A DNA stretch of 64,000 nt from Karstenula rhodostoma CBS 690.94 (lineage: Eukaryota > Ascomycota > Dothideomycetes > Pleosporales > Didymosphaeriaceae): NCBI GenBank assembly GCA_010093485.1, contig MU001501.1, positions 1,505,052 through 1,569,051 of the forward strand, read 5' to 3'. Positions 45,724-55,212 of this stretch are shown here, in pieces. The notes below the pieces were generated by a model, which saw only the letters and a program-made list of their open reading frames with translations, ran no database searches and was not told where the DNA came from. Every line of letters starts with the position of its first letter. Positions within the stretch are counted from its first letter, which is position 1. Position numbers and translations under genes: made by a program.

Positions 45724-47403
45724 TCAAAGCCATATCTGCTCATCCTTTGCCAACCGCCCCATAGCCTCCTTTTCGAGATAGATTGCCACGTCGACGCCGG
45801 CGTCGTACCACCTCTTTGCCGGCGTCTTCATACCCGTCGGCCGGGCTTCCATGACCTGCACACACCCATCTACCAGCGGCATGATGGGATGTACATACGC
45901 TGGCGTCAAACCCTTACCAAAGTCACACTCGTACAGCCTCGTATGTGCCCAGCTCGTCACAATCACGTGCTGTCTCCCCAAAAACGCCTGCCACAGCCTC
46001 TGCGGCGCGAGCTCGTAAGCCGTGGCGTAGATCTGGGCCGCTACCGCCGCGGGCGTGAAGCAAGAGAGGGTCGCCTTGATGCTGGATGCTATGCGCGGGA
46101 GATCAGCGACCGAGCTGGCGACGGACCAGGGAAGCGTCGTCTTTGCGTTTAGCAGTGGCGAGCCCAGGAAGGACGGGGACAGGGGCGGCTCGACTCTCGT
46201 CCGTAGCCCAATCGATATGTCGCAGTGGACTTCGCTGTCCACGTCCCCCTTCTCAGGGCCTCTCGCGCGGTTCACGATTGCCCAGACATGTGCAACGAGC
46301 GCATCGTGTCTGCTCAGTTTCCCCGCATCCAGACCCGCCGCGGCCGCGCTCCATATCCGCTCGAGCTGCTCAGAGGTATAGTGTACAACCGCATGCGCCA
46401 CCGGCGCCTGCACATCCCACGAACCCCACGGCATCTTCTCCCCTCTCCGCGCCAACGTTTGCGCCTCAGGCTCGTCTTTCAACGCCTCGGGCACCGCATG
46501 TGCACCGGGCCCAAAGCGCGACCCTTCCCCCGAGCACCAGTAGTCATACCGATGCAGCGGCAGCCCGTACGCCCGCTCCAGCACATCCCCATCAGGCACC
46601 GCATCATCCACGCTCCCCGCCTTCTGATCCAGAACCCACGGCTCGAACACCGGCGCCAGCTCCGGAGGCGGCGAGGATGAAAGGAGGGAAGTGTGCACCG
46701 CGCTCCAGTCATGCACGAAACGCGAGAGCGTGATAGCATCGGCCAGACAGTGCGATATCTTTACGCCCACAGCCATGCCTCCGCATGCAAAGCGCGTGGC
46801 TTGGACTGCGACGCTGGCTTCTCTGTGGTCAGCCGGCGATAGGTAGCCCGCGAGTGCGCAGGCCGGGAGGAGCACGTCTTCGCGCAGCATGTTGTCGCAG
46901 ATCCTCATACCACCTCCGCTACCATCTTTCTCTGCAGATGGACATGGAGACGCTGGCGGTGGCAGTGCGGCTTCTATCCCGCAGTCTACACGCGCATCCA
47001 CGAAGAGAACGCCTGGATCACCAACCTCGCCCTGGCCCTGGCTGTGGGAATCTCTGTATCCGTACCGCACCTCCATGCGGCCGTATCTCTCACCATTCTT
47101 TCTCGTCCTCTGGGATTCAACACCGTTGACATACGGCGTCATACGCAGCTGGCCCGCCCAGTGAGGATACGCAGAGAGAGTGTGTGCGAGGCTGTCTTTT
47201 AGACGTTCCGGGGCCAGGGGGTCCGGGATGGAAGACCCCGTGCGAGGAGGACTCGGGGCAGGGAAGTACCACACCGCCCCACAAGGCGTGAAGCGCGCGA
47301 CGGAGGCGTCGACGAGGGAGAGCGGTGTCGTTACTGGCGTGGTGGGCGGGTGCGTGGGATGCAATCTTGTCTCAGAGCGGACTTCTACCTTGGGAGGAGC
47401 CAT
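45724..47403 (-). CDS. BAHD-type acyltransferase
   Basis: A 559-residue single-exon protein of the BAHD/transferase family, which moves acyl groups from acyl-CoA onto alcohols or amines. The two defining motifs are present: HCLADA (HxxxD, catalytic His, near residue 215) and CDFGKG at 493-498 (DFGxG). Length is somewhat above the usual 430-500, owing to a Gly/Ser/Gln-rich insertion at about 95-150. The start is ATG at 47403 (MAPPKVEVRSE); the open frame extends further upstream only through non-ATG codons. In fungi such enzymes often modify secondary metabolites, including trichothecene-type alcohols, but no cluster surrounds this one. GC content and a Pro/Ala-rich composition are higher than in the flanking genes. 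Confidence 0.88.
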   Translation of the reverse strand: MAPPKVEVRSETRLHPTHPPTTPVTTPLSLVDASVARFTPCGAVWYFPAPSPPRTGSSIPDPLAPERLKDSLAHTLSAYPHWAGQLRMTPYVNGVESQRTRKNGERYGRMEVRYGYRDSHSQGQGEVGDPGVLFVDARVDCGIEAALPPPASPCPSAEKDGSGGGMRICDNMLREDVLLPACALAGYLSPADHREASVAVQATRFACGGMAVGVKISHCLADAITLSRFVHDWSAVHTSLLSSSPPPELAPVFEPWVLDQKAGSVDDAVPDGDVLERAYGLPLHRYDYWCSGEGSRFGPGAHAVPEALKDEPEAQTLARRGEKMPWGSWDVQAPVAHAVVHYTSEQLERIWSAAAAGLDAGKLSRHDALVAHVWAIVNRARGPEKGDVDSEVHCDISIGLRTRVEPPLSPSFLGSPLLNAKTTLPWSVASSVADLPRIASSIKATLSCFTPAAVAAQIYATAYELAPQRLWQAFLGRQHVIVTSWAHTRLYECDFGKGLTPAYVHPIMPLVDGCVQVMEARPTGMKTPAKRWYDAGVDVAIYLEKEAMGRLAKDEQIWL

Positions 47404-47921
47404 TGTCTCTTCGTTCAAGATACGCGGAGGGTCTGGGGTAATTGGGTGTACTGGGTATACAGCGAGAGCTGGTGTGGCGGATGGACTTTATACCTATCTC
47501 CTTCTATGTCTGGGGAGAGTGATGTGGATACCGAGGCCGCGCATCCCCGATAGACAGCCCAGCGGCATTGCCGGTCCATATCGTGGGGGAAGTGTCGCCC
47601 AACTGCACCGCATGTAGCGTGGTGCGGTGCGAGTCGAGTGGTTGTTCGTTGCGCTCAGAATGAGTCATTCCCGCGTAGCCTATCCGGGCCGGTTTGCAGA
47701 TGCCCGTCTCCCTCCCTCGCGGTTAAAAAAATACCATGTCATTGGAATCCAACATGTATGAGGAAAAGCGCTATGCACCCATGCCTGTCCGCCGCGCAAA
47801 CAAAATGTGCTATGCGGCTCGATATCAATACCATGTCCCATAACGCCTTTCTCATGCGCCCACCACCCCCATATCATTGGTATAATACAACATTCCCCCT
47901 CCCTTCCCCGCCCCCCACGGT
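47404..47921. other. Intergenic between BAHD promoter and Ubp8 3' end
   Basis: No gene is supported. The left half is the BAHD promoter; the right half is the 3' UTR of the deubiquitinase. Confidence 0.4.
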
Positions 47922-49699
47922 CTACACCTCCAGCGCCTGCACCATATAAAACAACAAATACGCCTCTGCGCCCAGCACCTCCCTCTCGCTCGCAAGCACC
48001 ACCTTACTATCGTCAAACATGAACCAATCGTCCCCCTCGCGGCTGTAGCTAATATAATGCCCGCTGTCGATCTTCCCCTTGTGCACGACGACGCTGGACA
48101 GCTCGTACACGAGCGTGTTGGCGGGGGAATTGACGTTGTGGTTCGTGTTGCGCGGGGCGGCGTGTTTGGCCGGGGCGGTGGAGCGGTAGGCGGTGGTGTA
48201 GGGGTAGAGGTCTAGCGAGAGGGGGAAGGAGATGCGGGTTTCGAGTTTGGTGGAGGTGGATTTGGAGTGCTCGAAGCGCTTGGTGGGGTTAGTGAGCTGC
48301 GAGGGTATGAGGAAGGGACAGGGTGGGGAGTCGTACCTTGAGGTGGATGGGCAGCACGGGCGGCAGCTGCTTGATGCTGAGCTGCTTCGTGGCGTTCTGC
48401 CCGCCGTCGCACGTCTGACACGTGTATTCTGCGGCGCCGAGCTTCTCGCGGCCGGTGAAGCGGTCAAGGCAGCTCTGCAGCGCGATGTGGTTGTCTTCCG
48501 AGCTCTCGGACTTCTTTTTCTTGGGGAGGTTGCGGATGTCGAGGCTGAGGTCCATGTACGGGTCCAGCGCGGTGGTCGTGTTGCGGCAGTTGTCGCAGGT
48601 CACGGTGCTGGAGAGGCGGCCGTAAAAGGTCTGGTGCACGATGCAGTCGCAGTCTTCGGAGTCGGCGGAGCCGCCGTTCTGGAGGTGCAGCGTGTTGAGC
48701 ATGAACTGCATGTACTCGTGTGCGTCTTGCTGCTGATAACCTGCAAGTGCCTGCGAGAGTTTAGCTCCTGTAGGGGGTGAGGGTCGGGATGCCTACCTCT
48801 CCAGCGAGCCAGCTGCCCATGAGCATGTTGACGGCCCCAAAACCCTCCGTCTTCTCGACCGAGTGGAACTCGACGAACATCTCGTCCAGCGCGCAGCTCA
48901 CGCACGACTCTCGCTCGCATTCCACCGTCTTGTGCCCTTCAGAGAGGTAGTAATTCCGTATGAAGGGGTTGTGTATTAACGTCTGCAATATGACGCTCAT
49001 GAAGCAGGTCTGGCCCATGTTGTAGAGACCACGCAGGCCAATCGCGCGGCAGGGCAGGAAAGTGGAGTTGTTCAGCACCAGCTTGTGCTCCTCGGTGGTG
49101 GTCGAGTTTTCGTATTTCCGCTTTTTGCCTGCTCTCATCAGCAATCAAGCCCATACAGTGCCACATGAAGCGACCCACCCTTCTGGAGCCGTCGCTCCTC
49201 TAGAATTGGGTCGTAGATGAAGTCCTGGCAGTCGCCGCAGTATACGTTCCCGCTCCGCGACTCCACCGCTATGCCTGTCAGCATGTGCCTCGGTATGCCC
49301 ACGCTCTACCCACCAAAGATATGCCGCTTAGAATCAATATGCTCGTCGCGATCCGCCTCGGTCATGATGTTCGGACACTGCAGGCACAGGTACAGCGGGC
49401 GCAGCGAGACCACGGACTGGCCGTCTGTCTTGTTGTTGTACGTCTGCGCGATTATGCTGGGCTCTTCGTAGATCTTCTGCAGTATGCCGCGGTAGTGCCC
49501 GAAGGTCTGCTTGCGCGCATTCTCCATCATGGTGCGCATGTGCTCTGCGTCTGTCAGCGAGCGCCGCCACGGGGTTGCTGGAAAACGCACCGCAGCCGTA
49601 CGCAATGTGCGCCATCTGGCTGCTCGGGACCACGGCGCCCTTTGCATTCTTGATAAGTTTGGGGCTCGCCAGCGCGGACGGCTTCGCAATTGCGTCCAT
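47922..49699 (-). CDS. Ubp8-like deubiquitinase of the SAGA module
   Basis: A USP-family protease that removes monoubiquitin from histone H2B as part of the SAGA co-activator in yeast. Six exons (49591-49699, 49314-49550, 49179-49274, 48797-49128, 48337-48750, 47922-48278) give 514 residues; the introns are unusually short, 39-58 bases. The N-terminal zinc finger (ZnF-UBP) is seen in CLQCPNIMTEADRDEH, SKRHIFGIAVESRSG and NVYCGDCQDFIYDP, spread over exons 2-3. The Cys box is GLYNMGQTCFMSVILQ, with the usual Asn-Thr replaced by Gly-Gln around the Cys, as in fungal Ubp8. QQQDAHEYMQFMLN, two CxxC zinc sites (CDNC, CQTC), HLKRFEHS and the His box GHYISYSREGDDW follow. The last splice uses a CAAG acceptor. 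An additional upstream exon is possible. Confidence 0.92.
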
Positions 49700-50247
49700 C
49701 TTCTTTGGGTTGAGCGTGCGGCGTGCTGCTGCGTGCTGGGTAAGGCTGACAAGAGATGCGCCGGGTCGGAGCCTCTACATGGCGCGGCGCCCTTCCGCCG
49801 CGTGTGTGGTCGCGGTGAACAGGCAGACCGCGCGCACGCTGTACGTGTTCAGGAGTCTGCGTGTGTACGTCCCAAGGCCGTTGGAGCTTGTGCTTGTCTC
49901 GTCGGATGCACCTGCATGAAACCAATGGGCTTGTTCGGATAAAGTGCCACTAGCGGAGATCGACCGCGCCCCGCTAAGGGCCCGCCCAAGTTCGTGCAAG
50001 AGGGCGCCGGCGACGTGCAGTTTGGCCGACCGAACTGCTGCCGAACCGTAGTATATAGAAGCGAGTTCGCACATGGTCGTGATTTGCTGGACTGAAAATC
50101 TGAGGTGGTGCCCCGCTTAGACCAATCGTACATCACTCGTTGAGTCTCTGCCGACAGTGACCCATATCTCAACAACCATCCATTCGATTTACTCTTAGTC
50201 TTGTCTATATGTACTTCCAATTTTCAAGAATCTTTTAATTCATCAAA
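49700..50247. other. Upstream region of Ubp8-like gene
   Basis: No additional gene is supported. The minus-strand frame at 49849-50220 has no motif. The segment likely holds the promoter of the deubiquitinase. Confidence 0.4.
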
Positions 50248-50349
50248 GGCGCTTTGACGGAGTGGTTAACGTGATTGACTCGAAACGGCTGGAAACGCCA
50301 TAGCTATCAATTTCCTTCGGGAGCGCAGGTTCGAATCCTGCAGGCGTCG
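50248..50349 (+). tRNA. tRNA-Ser (anticodon CGA) with intron
   Basis: The acceptor GGCGCTT pairs with AGGCGTC (two G-U pairs), with G as the discriminator base. The D arm is ACG-GAGTGGTTAA-CGT, the anticodon stem ATTGA pairs with TCAAT, and the loop is CTCGAAA with anticodon CGA. A long type II variable arm (TTTCCTTCGGGAG) and T arm GCAGG-TTCGAAT-CCTGC follow. A 21-base intron at 50285-50305 follows the base 3' of the anticodon, the canonical position. A TTTTT at 50353-50357 would end RNA polymerase III transcription. Confidence 0.93.
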
Positions 50350-50352
50350 CTC

Positions 50353-50357
50353 TTTTT
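50353..50357 (+). terminator. RNA polymerase III terminator of tRNA-Ser
   Basis: Five T residues three bases after the tRNA discriminator base. Confidence 0.7.
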
Positions 50358-50474
50358 GAAAGTTTGAGTGCGATCGGATGGATGTGCTACAGTGTTGAAC
50401 TGATCATGAGAAAGCTGGGCCGCATTCGAACGCAGGGAAATAGAACGTACCAATTGAAAGCGAATGCCGAAAGA

Positions 50475-50500
50475 CATCAATTTCCTTCGGGAGAGCAGGC
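50475..50500 (+). repeat. Partial copy of tRNA-Ser 3' half
   Basis: The segment ATCAATTTCCTTCGGGAG plus GCAGG repeats the anticodon 3' stem, variable arm and start of the T arm of tRNA-Ser, 170 bases downstream. The T loop and acceptor are missing. It is a tRNA fragment left by a partial duplication or by an inserted retroelement. Confidence 0.7.
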
Positions 50501-50994
50501 TCTCACGGGAAGATGAACACCGGCGGTACAGTATTAAGTTAACATTTTAAACTAGTATAGTAGCCCAAGTTACTCTAGGATTAACTATTCTATATCTGTC
50601 GGCGAAGGCCTTAGCTTATATCCGAATGAGTGGAGTAGTATGAGGTAGGAGACTGCACGGATCGTACCTCTAGCGACTATGCGATGATTGTTGGACTGAT
50701 CCAGCGTCAGCATATCCTATTGCAAATGTCCTGTGCCTCCTTAGAGGTAGCAATGCACGACCCGGGTACGCCAGGAAGCAATCCAAGAATGCAAATGCAA
50801 ATGCGACTCGGACTCAACTTGCAAGGTAGAGTGAGGACCATAACTGATACCATGACGAAAGCGAGAAGGGACTACTGTTGAGCTTGTGGTGGTTGCGCGT
50901 TGAGTCATAGAAGGAACGGTACAGGCAACTAATCACACAAGACACGACGGCTGAACAAGCCAGATTTGTTCCACAGGTTTTATGCATCTCCAGC

Positions 50995-51597
50995 CTAAAA
51001 ATATGTAACACTAGTATATATCTTAGAAACAAAGGGTTTCTTGGAACTAGGCCACCACATACCTTCTTCTACCCTCTTCTTAAACTGTATAATATGTCGG
51101 TCTCTAAACGGAACAAACCGATCTAGCTCGATCTGGTGCTTTTTCTCTTTAACGTCTTCCTGATTGATGCACAGCGCATCTGTCCAGATGTACTCTGGGA
51201 GTTTGGGCTCACAGCCACGCACCAGATGTGCGCGTGCTGTATGTAAAAAGTTGAACAAATATTTGCCCACTTTGATGCATCCATCATTCAAGAGTATCCA
51301 CCCAAAGACTAGCTCACATCCCCATTCGTACGAGAGTGCATTGTAGCACAAATGGTCACCATCATTTGATAGACCTTGACGTTGCTGCTCTTTTACGTCT
51401 TCCGGAAAGTTTTCGATGACTAATTCGCATCTAATTAGGCCGTCTTCCAGTACAGGTGATATGCGGAGGAGACGAAAACTTGGATCTTTGACCGGAAGAG
51501 AAGTGTACTGATATAATGGTCGCGGTGGGGTTTCTAATAGGATGTTACATTCTTGATTAGGGTCCTCGAACTGGGATCGCGAATTGATAATAGCCAT
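50995..51597 (-). pseudogene. Truncated HET (heterokaryon incompatibility) domain gene
   Basis: A 200-residue frame holds the first half of a HET domain: FRLLRISPVLEDGLIRCELV, YNALSYEWG (the signature LSYxWG), ILLNDGCIKVGKYLFNFL and YIWTDALCINQEDVKEKKHQ (WxDxxCINQ). The expected continuation (MxxIYxxAxxVxxWLG) is missing; after HQIELDRF the sequence changes to an unrelated charged tail and stops at 50995. Intact proteins of this family are usually 500-900 residues and can trigger cell death after fusion of incompatible strains. Either the gene is truncated by a rearrangement, or it encodes a short HET-only protein. The ATG at 51597 is in a good context. It lies next to an interstitial telomeric motif, in accessory sequence. 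Confidence 0.75.
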
Positions 51598-52211
51598 CTT
51601 AGAGTTAAGTTAGAGATAGAGTGAAAGATTATGGTTGTAAGTCTAATTCTTGATATTCTTGGAATTCTTGGATGTCTAAATGGTGGCTGTGGCTATAATA
51701 TAGCTGTAATATAGCTGTGATTGGCGCTACGCCCTTTTTGGTTAGCCTGCGCACAGACGCTGGGCGCGCCTTAGCCACTTTTTTGGTCCCCCTTTGTTCG
51801 TGCATTGGCAAAGCACAACGCGCCTTTTTGTCCCCCCTACTTCATTGAGTCACCACCTCATAGTGAATCTCTACAATATATAGCTGTGAAGTGGCAGAGG
51901 GGCTGTGAAGGGTTAACCCTAACCCTAAGCGGAACCTGCTGAAGCTCGGTAGGAACGACTTGGCGTTTTAATTACTGGGGTGGAGTAACGATTTTGGACT
52001 TGACGCGCATTGACTTGGGCATTTATAAGCAGCTGCTGCGCCCCGTTCGTATTACCCGCCAGCATCAGCCTCGGAGTTTCAAGCCCACCTGCAGTAAAAA
52101 TCTGTCTATCGCAACATTTGTTCACCATCGTGTCCTTCTCTGACTCGAAATTTGCTCACTTTCAGCATTTAGCAGCTTCCATTCAATGCTCTATCAGTTT
52201 GGGTGCTGTTC
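51598..52211. other. Region between HET and ANK-CorA genes
   Basis: No gene is supported. Two similar phrases, GCGCC followed by a T run and GTCCCCC, occur at about 51765-51791 and 51820-51837. A telomeric motif lies at 51913-51928. The right end is the probable promoter of the ankyrin gene. Confidence 0.4.
51913..51928. repeat. Interstitial telomeric motif
   Basis: TTAACCCTAACCCTAA is two and a half units of CCCTAA, the complement of the TTAGGG telomere repeat used by most filamentous fungi. It sits between a truncated HET gene and the ankyrin gene. Confidence 0.7.
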
Positions 52212-55200
52212 ATGATGGCTACATCCCAAGAGAGTCTGCCAAGTTCCGGTCGGCATGACGCTACTAATGCTCGTCTTCGGCGCCGACGACTCTCTGCTGG
52301 AGCTGTAAGTGCTATGAGTGATGAAGGTCAGTTGTTGGTTACTTATATACGTAGAGCAGTATCTAATAGAGATGTAGCCTTTCGTCAATGCCTCATTCAC
52401 GAAGACATAGACGTAGATGACTTACAAGCCTTAATGACGGATCCACGAGCCTCGTCAACAGATAGCCGACCTGGCTCAACATCATATCTGCTAGAAACAG
52501 TCAAAGAGCGGGTGACTAGGAGAGACTCTCGTATAGTCAATGCTATTCTGCGCAAAGACCAATCATTGAGGTCAACTGCGATTACGGTTGCCATCAACAA
52601 TGGGTCACTCGACATGGTAAAAAGCTCGATCTCGCTACCGGATATAAATCCACACGGGTACATCCACATCGCTGCTATAGCCGGCAAGCTAGATATCGTG
52701 AAATGGTTAGTAGCCAACGGCGCGGATACGAAGGTGAAACACGACACGAACAAACGTGGCCATCGGGAACTCTCCCCCGCACAAGCAGCTGCCTACTATG
52801 GTCATGAAGAGACCCTTGAATATCTGATCGATCTGGACCTCCAAAATCCTCAAGAATGGCAGAGACTCTTTCATGACATGTTTATGTTCGGATTTGAAGC
52901 CCCGCAGCTTGGTGTCGTCCAAGCATTATGTAAACGAAGAGCGAGATACATGACTGCACTCGTGGATGCGAATTTGCCGAATGAGCTTGGAAAGACCGTG
53001 CTCCACAATGCTCCCACAACCAACAATAAGTTCTCGAATACAATGCTTCATCAACTGTTAGACAGTGGTGCCAGTCCTTTTGCCCGTGACCGGGCAGGTG
53101 AAACACCCTGGGATATCGTCTCACGATTGGAAAGGCATGACGATTACGTTGTACATGACGAATTGAGGCTCAAGGAAGATCATATATATGCCTTCATGGA
53201 GCGTCACTGGGATAACACTCCTGACATATATATGTGGCAGTTTTCTGAGAAAGGGATTGGCTTTGCCGAGCGTCTCCGGATCGGCAAAAATACTGGGAAG
53301 ACTATATTTCCAAGTAGGGACAGATATTGGTTGTCTATCCAAGAGAACAATGTATGGCGTCCTTCATGCTATCATCATTAGCGAATATATGCTCACATCT
53401 TTTAGGATGCGTACTTTACTGTAAGGCGAGAAACGGTGCATGTCCAGAAAACTGATTTTAATAGGCCTTTGTTGCGCTGTCGAGCATCGCCCAAGGCTAC
53501 GATATGAAGGCAACGGACACCGCGCTCCATTTTCTCTCCCGCACGTTCCTGCAACATGGGGCCGCTGCCCATCGGCTGGCATTTCGAGAACCATCGTACA
53601 ACGCGTTCGCTCTGAAGACAACGGATGAGGATTCAACGAAAATTAGAGCAGCCACTGCGACCCAAGTGCGTGGTACGCAACAAAGTAGATCAGGGACGAA
53701 TATTACATCACTTGTGGTAATTTGACCGAGTGTTTTGGTGCTAATCTCCAACTGACTGCGATAAGATACCGTATTTTCATTCCAGGCCCAAGAGTTGCAC
53801 TTTGGACATAAGAGAGGACCTGGAAGAAGGAAGGCACTTCATCGACCAGGGTTCGGGCGAATATCTGCAGCTTTCCGAGCCCGAGAAAGCAAAACGTGCC
53901 ACCCTAGTGTCACAATCTAAGCGCATACGTTCACTAAATATCCATCTACCATTGACACTCGACGAGTCATATTACCTAGGAATGAACAGCAAGCAGCTTC
54001 GGGAACGTAACAAAGACCAAGTACTCAGTCATGACGAAGAAGACACAGAAAAGAAGCGCGTACTCATGGTATCACAGCTATGGTTATGGAGGATGGACGA
54101 TATCGTTGTATCCGCGTGCGAACAAAAGCACGTAAAAGGGGAGACTATCTACGGCAAGAATCATATTGACGAACCTCTCCGGTATAAAGACCTTGGGTAT
54201 GACCCGCACCTATGGGCGATGTCCAATTTCCAAGAGAACAATCTGTACAAGGGAAAAAACATGTCAGGCTTGCAAATTGCGGCCCTGGTGTTTTCCGAGT
54301 TCGTCAACCATATTGATGGACCGAACTACGCAGGCCTTAAGGAATCCGTTTTCCAAGTGTTTGAAAAGGCAGTCGCCAATGTATACGACCAGGTGAAGGG
54401 CTACATGAACGAGACCACCTTGGAAAAGATCTCTATCAAGCAGGAGATGAAATTCATTCACGACATCACAGATATTCGCGATGAGCTTGCGATGATTAAG
54501 AATGTTGTCACGGATCAAGAAGAAGTTTGGACCCAATTTTACGAGGACTTGAAAGACGAAATCCCCAAATGGGATGATAACAACCGCCGCATTGCGGTTC
54601 GACCGAAACAGCAGATTCCGAAGTTCAAGCGACGCATTCAAAAGATCGACGAAGATGCTCAGCGTGTTGAGCAGTGGATCCACGGGCAGCTTGAACTCAA
54701 GAAGACGCATGCGAGTCTTAGGGAGTCGCACAATAGCACTGTATTGAGCACGACTGTCATTGGCTTTACAATCGTCACCATTGTTTTCACGCCGTTGTCG
54801 TTTGTGACCAGCTTGCTCGCCGTTCCAGATGACAATTTCGGATGGATCCATCAGAAGAAGTATGCGGGAAAAGTTTTCATGAGTAAGTCTAGTTCTGCGG
54901 ACGATGACAAAGCTTACCATCACAGCTGTGACTGAAGTTGTGTCGCTACTGGCGACGCTGGGTTTAGTCGTGTTGTGCCTCTGGTGGTTGAAGAGAAGAG
55001 AAACGCTTGCCAACGAGGCAAATAATGCATCTCAAACTAACGAGAATACGACTGAGAGAAAGGGAAGGAATCCCCTATCCCGGTCAGAAAGTAGAAAAAG
55101 CAAGAATGCAAACATAAAGGAACCAGGCGAAGTAGAAAAACCTTGGCTCCCCGGGTTTCGAAGGAGGACGAGGAGAGCAGTGGTCGATTTGGAACAGTCC

Positions 55201-55212
55201 CTTTCTCACTAA
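52212..55212 (+). CDS. Ankyrin-repeat protein fused to CorA-like membrane domain
   Basis: Five exons (52212-53351, 53406-53420, 53465-53665, 53766-54882, 54926-55212) give 919 residues in one frame. The 15-base second exon is the least certain part; skipping it also keeps the frame. Residues about 100-330 hold ankyrin-like units (INPHGYIHIAAIAGKLDIVKWLVANG, LSPAQAAAYYGHEETLEYLI, TPWDIVSRL). The rest is the soluble and helical part of a CorA-like protein (CTLDIREDLEEGRHFI, RERNKDQVLS, VSQLWLWRMDDIVVSA), then two membrane helices at about 775-800 (VIGFTIVTIVFTPLSFVTSLLAV) and 828-848 (VSLLATLGLVVLCLWWL). The GxN selectivity motif of true CorA magnesium channels is replaced by AVP, so ion transport is doubtful. 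The C-terminus is basic. Such ANK-CorA-like proteins are a fungal accessory family of unknown role. Confidence 0.8.

Larger units (their letters stand above)
50350..50994. other. Gene-poor region beyond tRNA-Ser
   Basis: No gene is supported. It contains a partial copy of the tRNA 3' half at 50475-50500 and, around 50520-50600, AT-rich sequence. Confidence 0.4.

Noticed and set aside
53465..53510. A frameshift making the ANK-CorA-like gene a pseudogene
   Set aside because: A second intron at 53421-53464 and a third at 53666-53765 restore one continuous frame, so no frameshift is needed.
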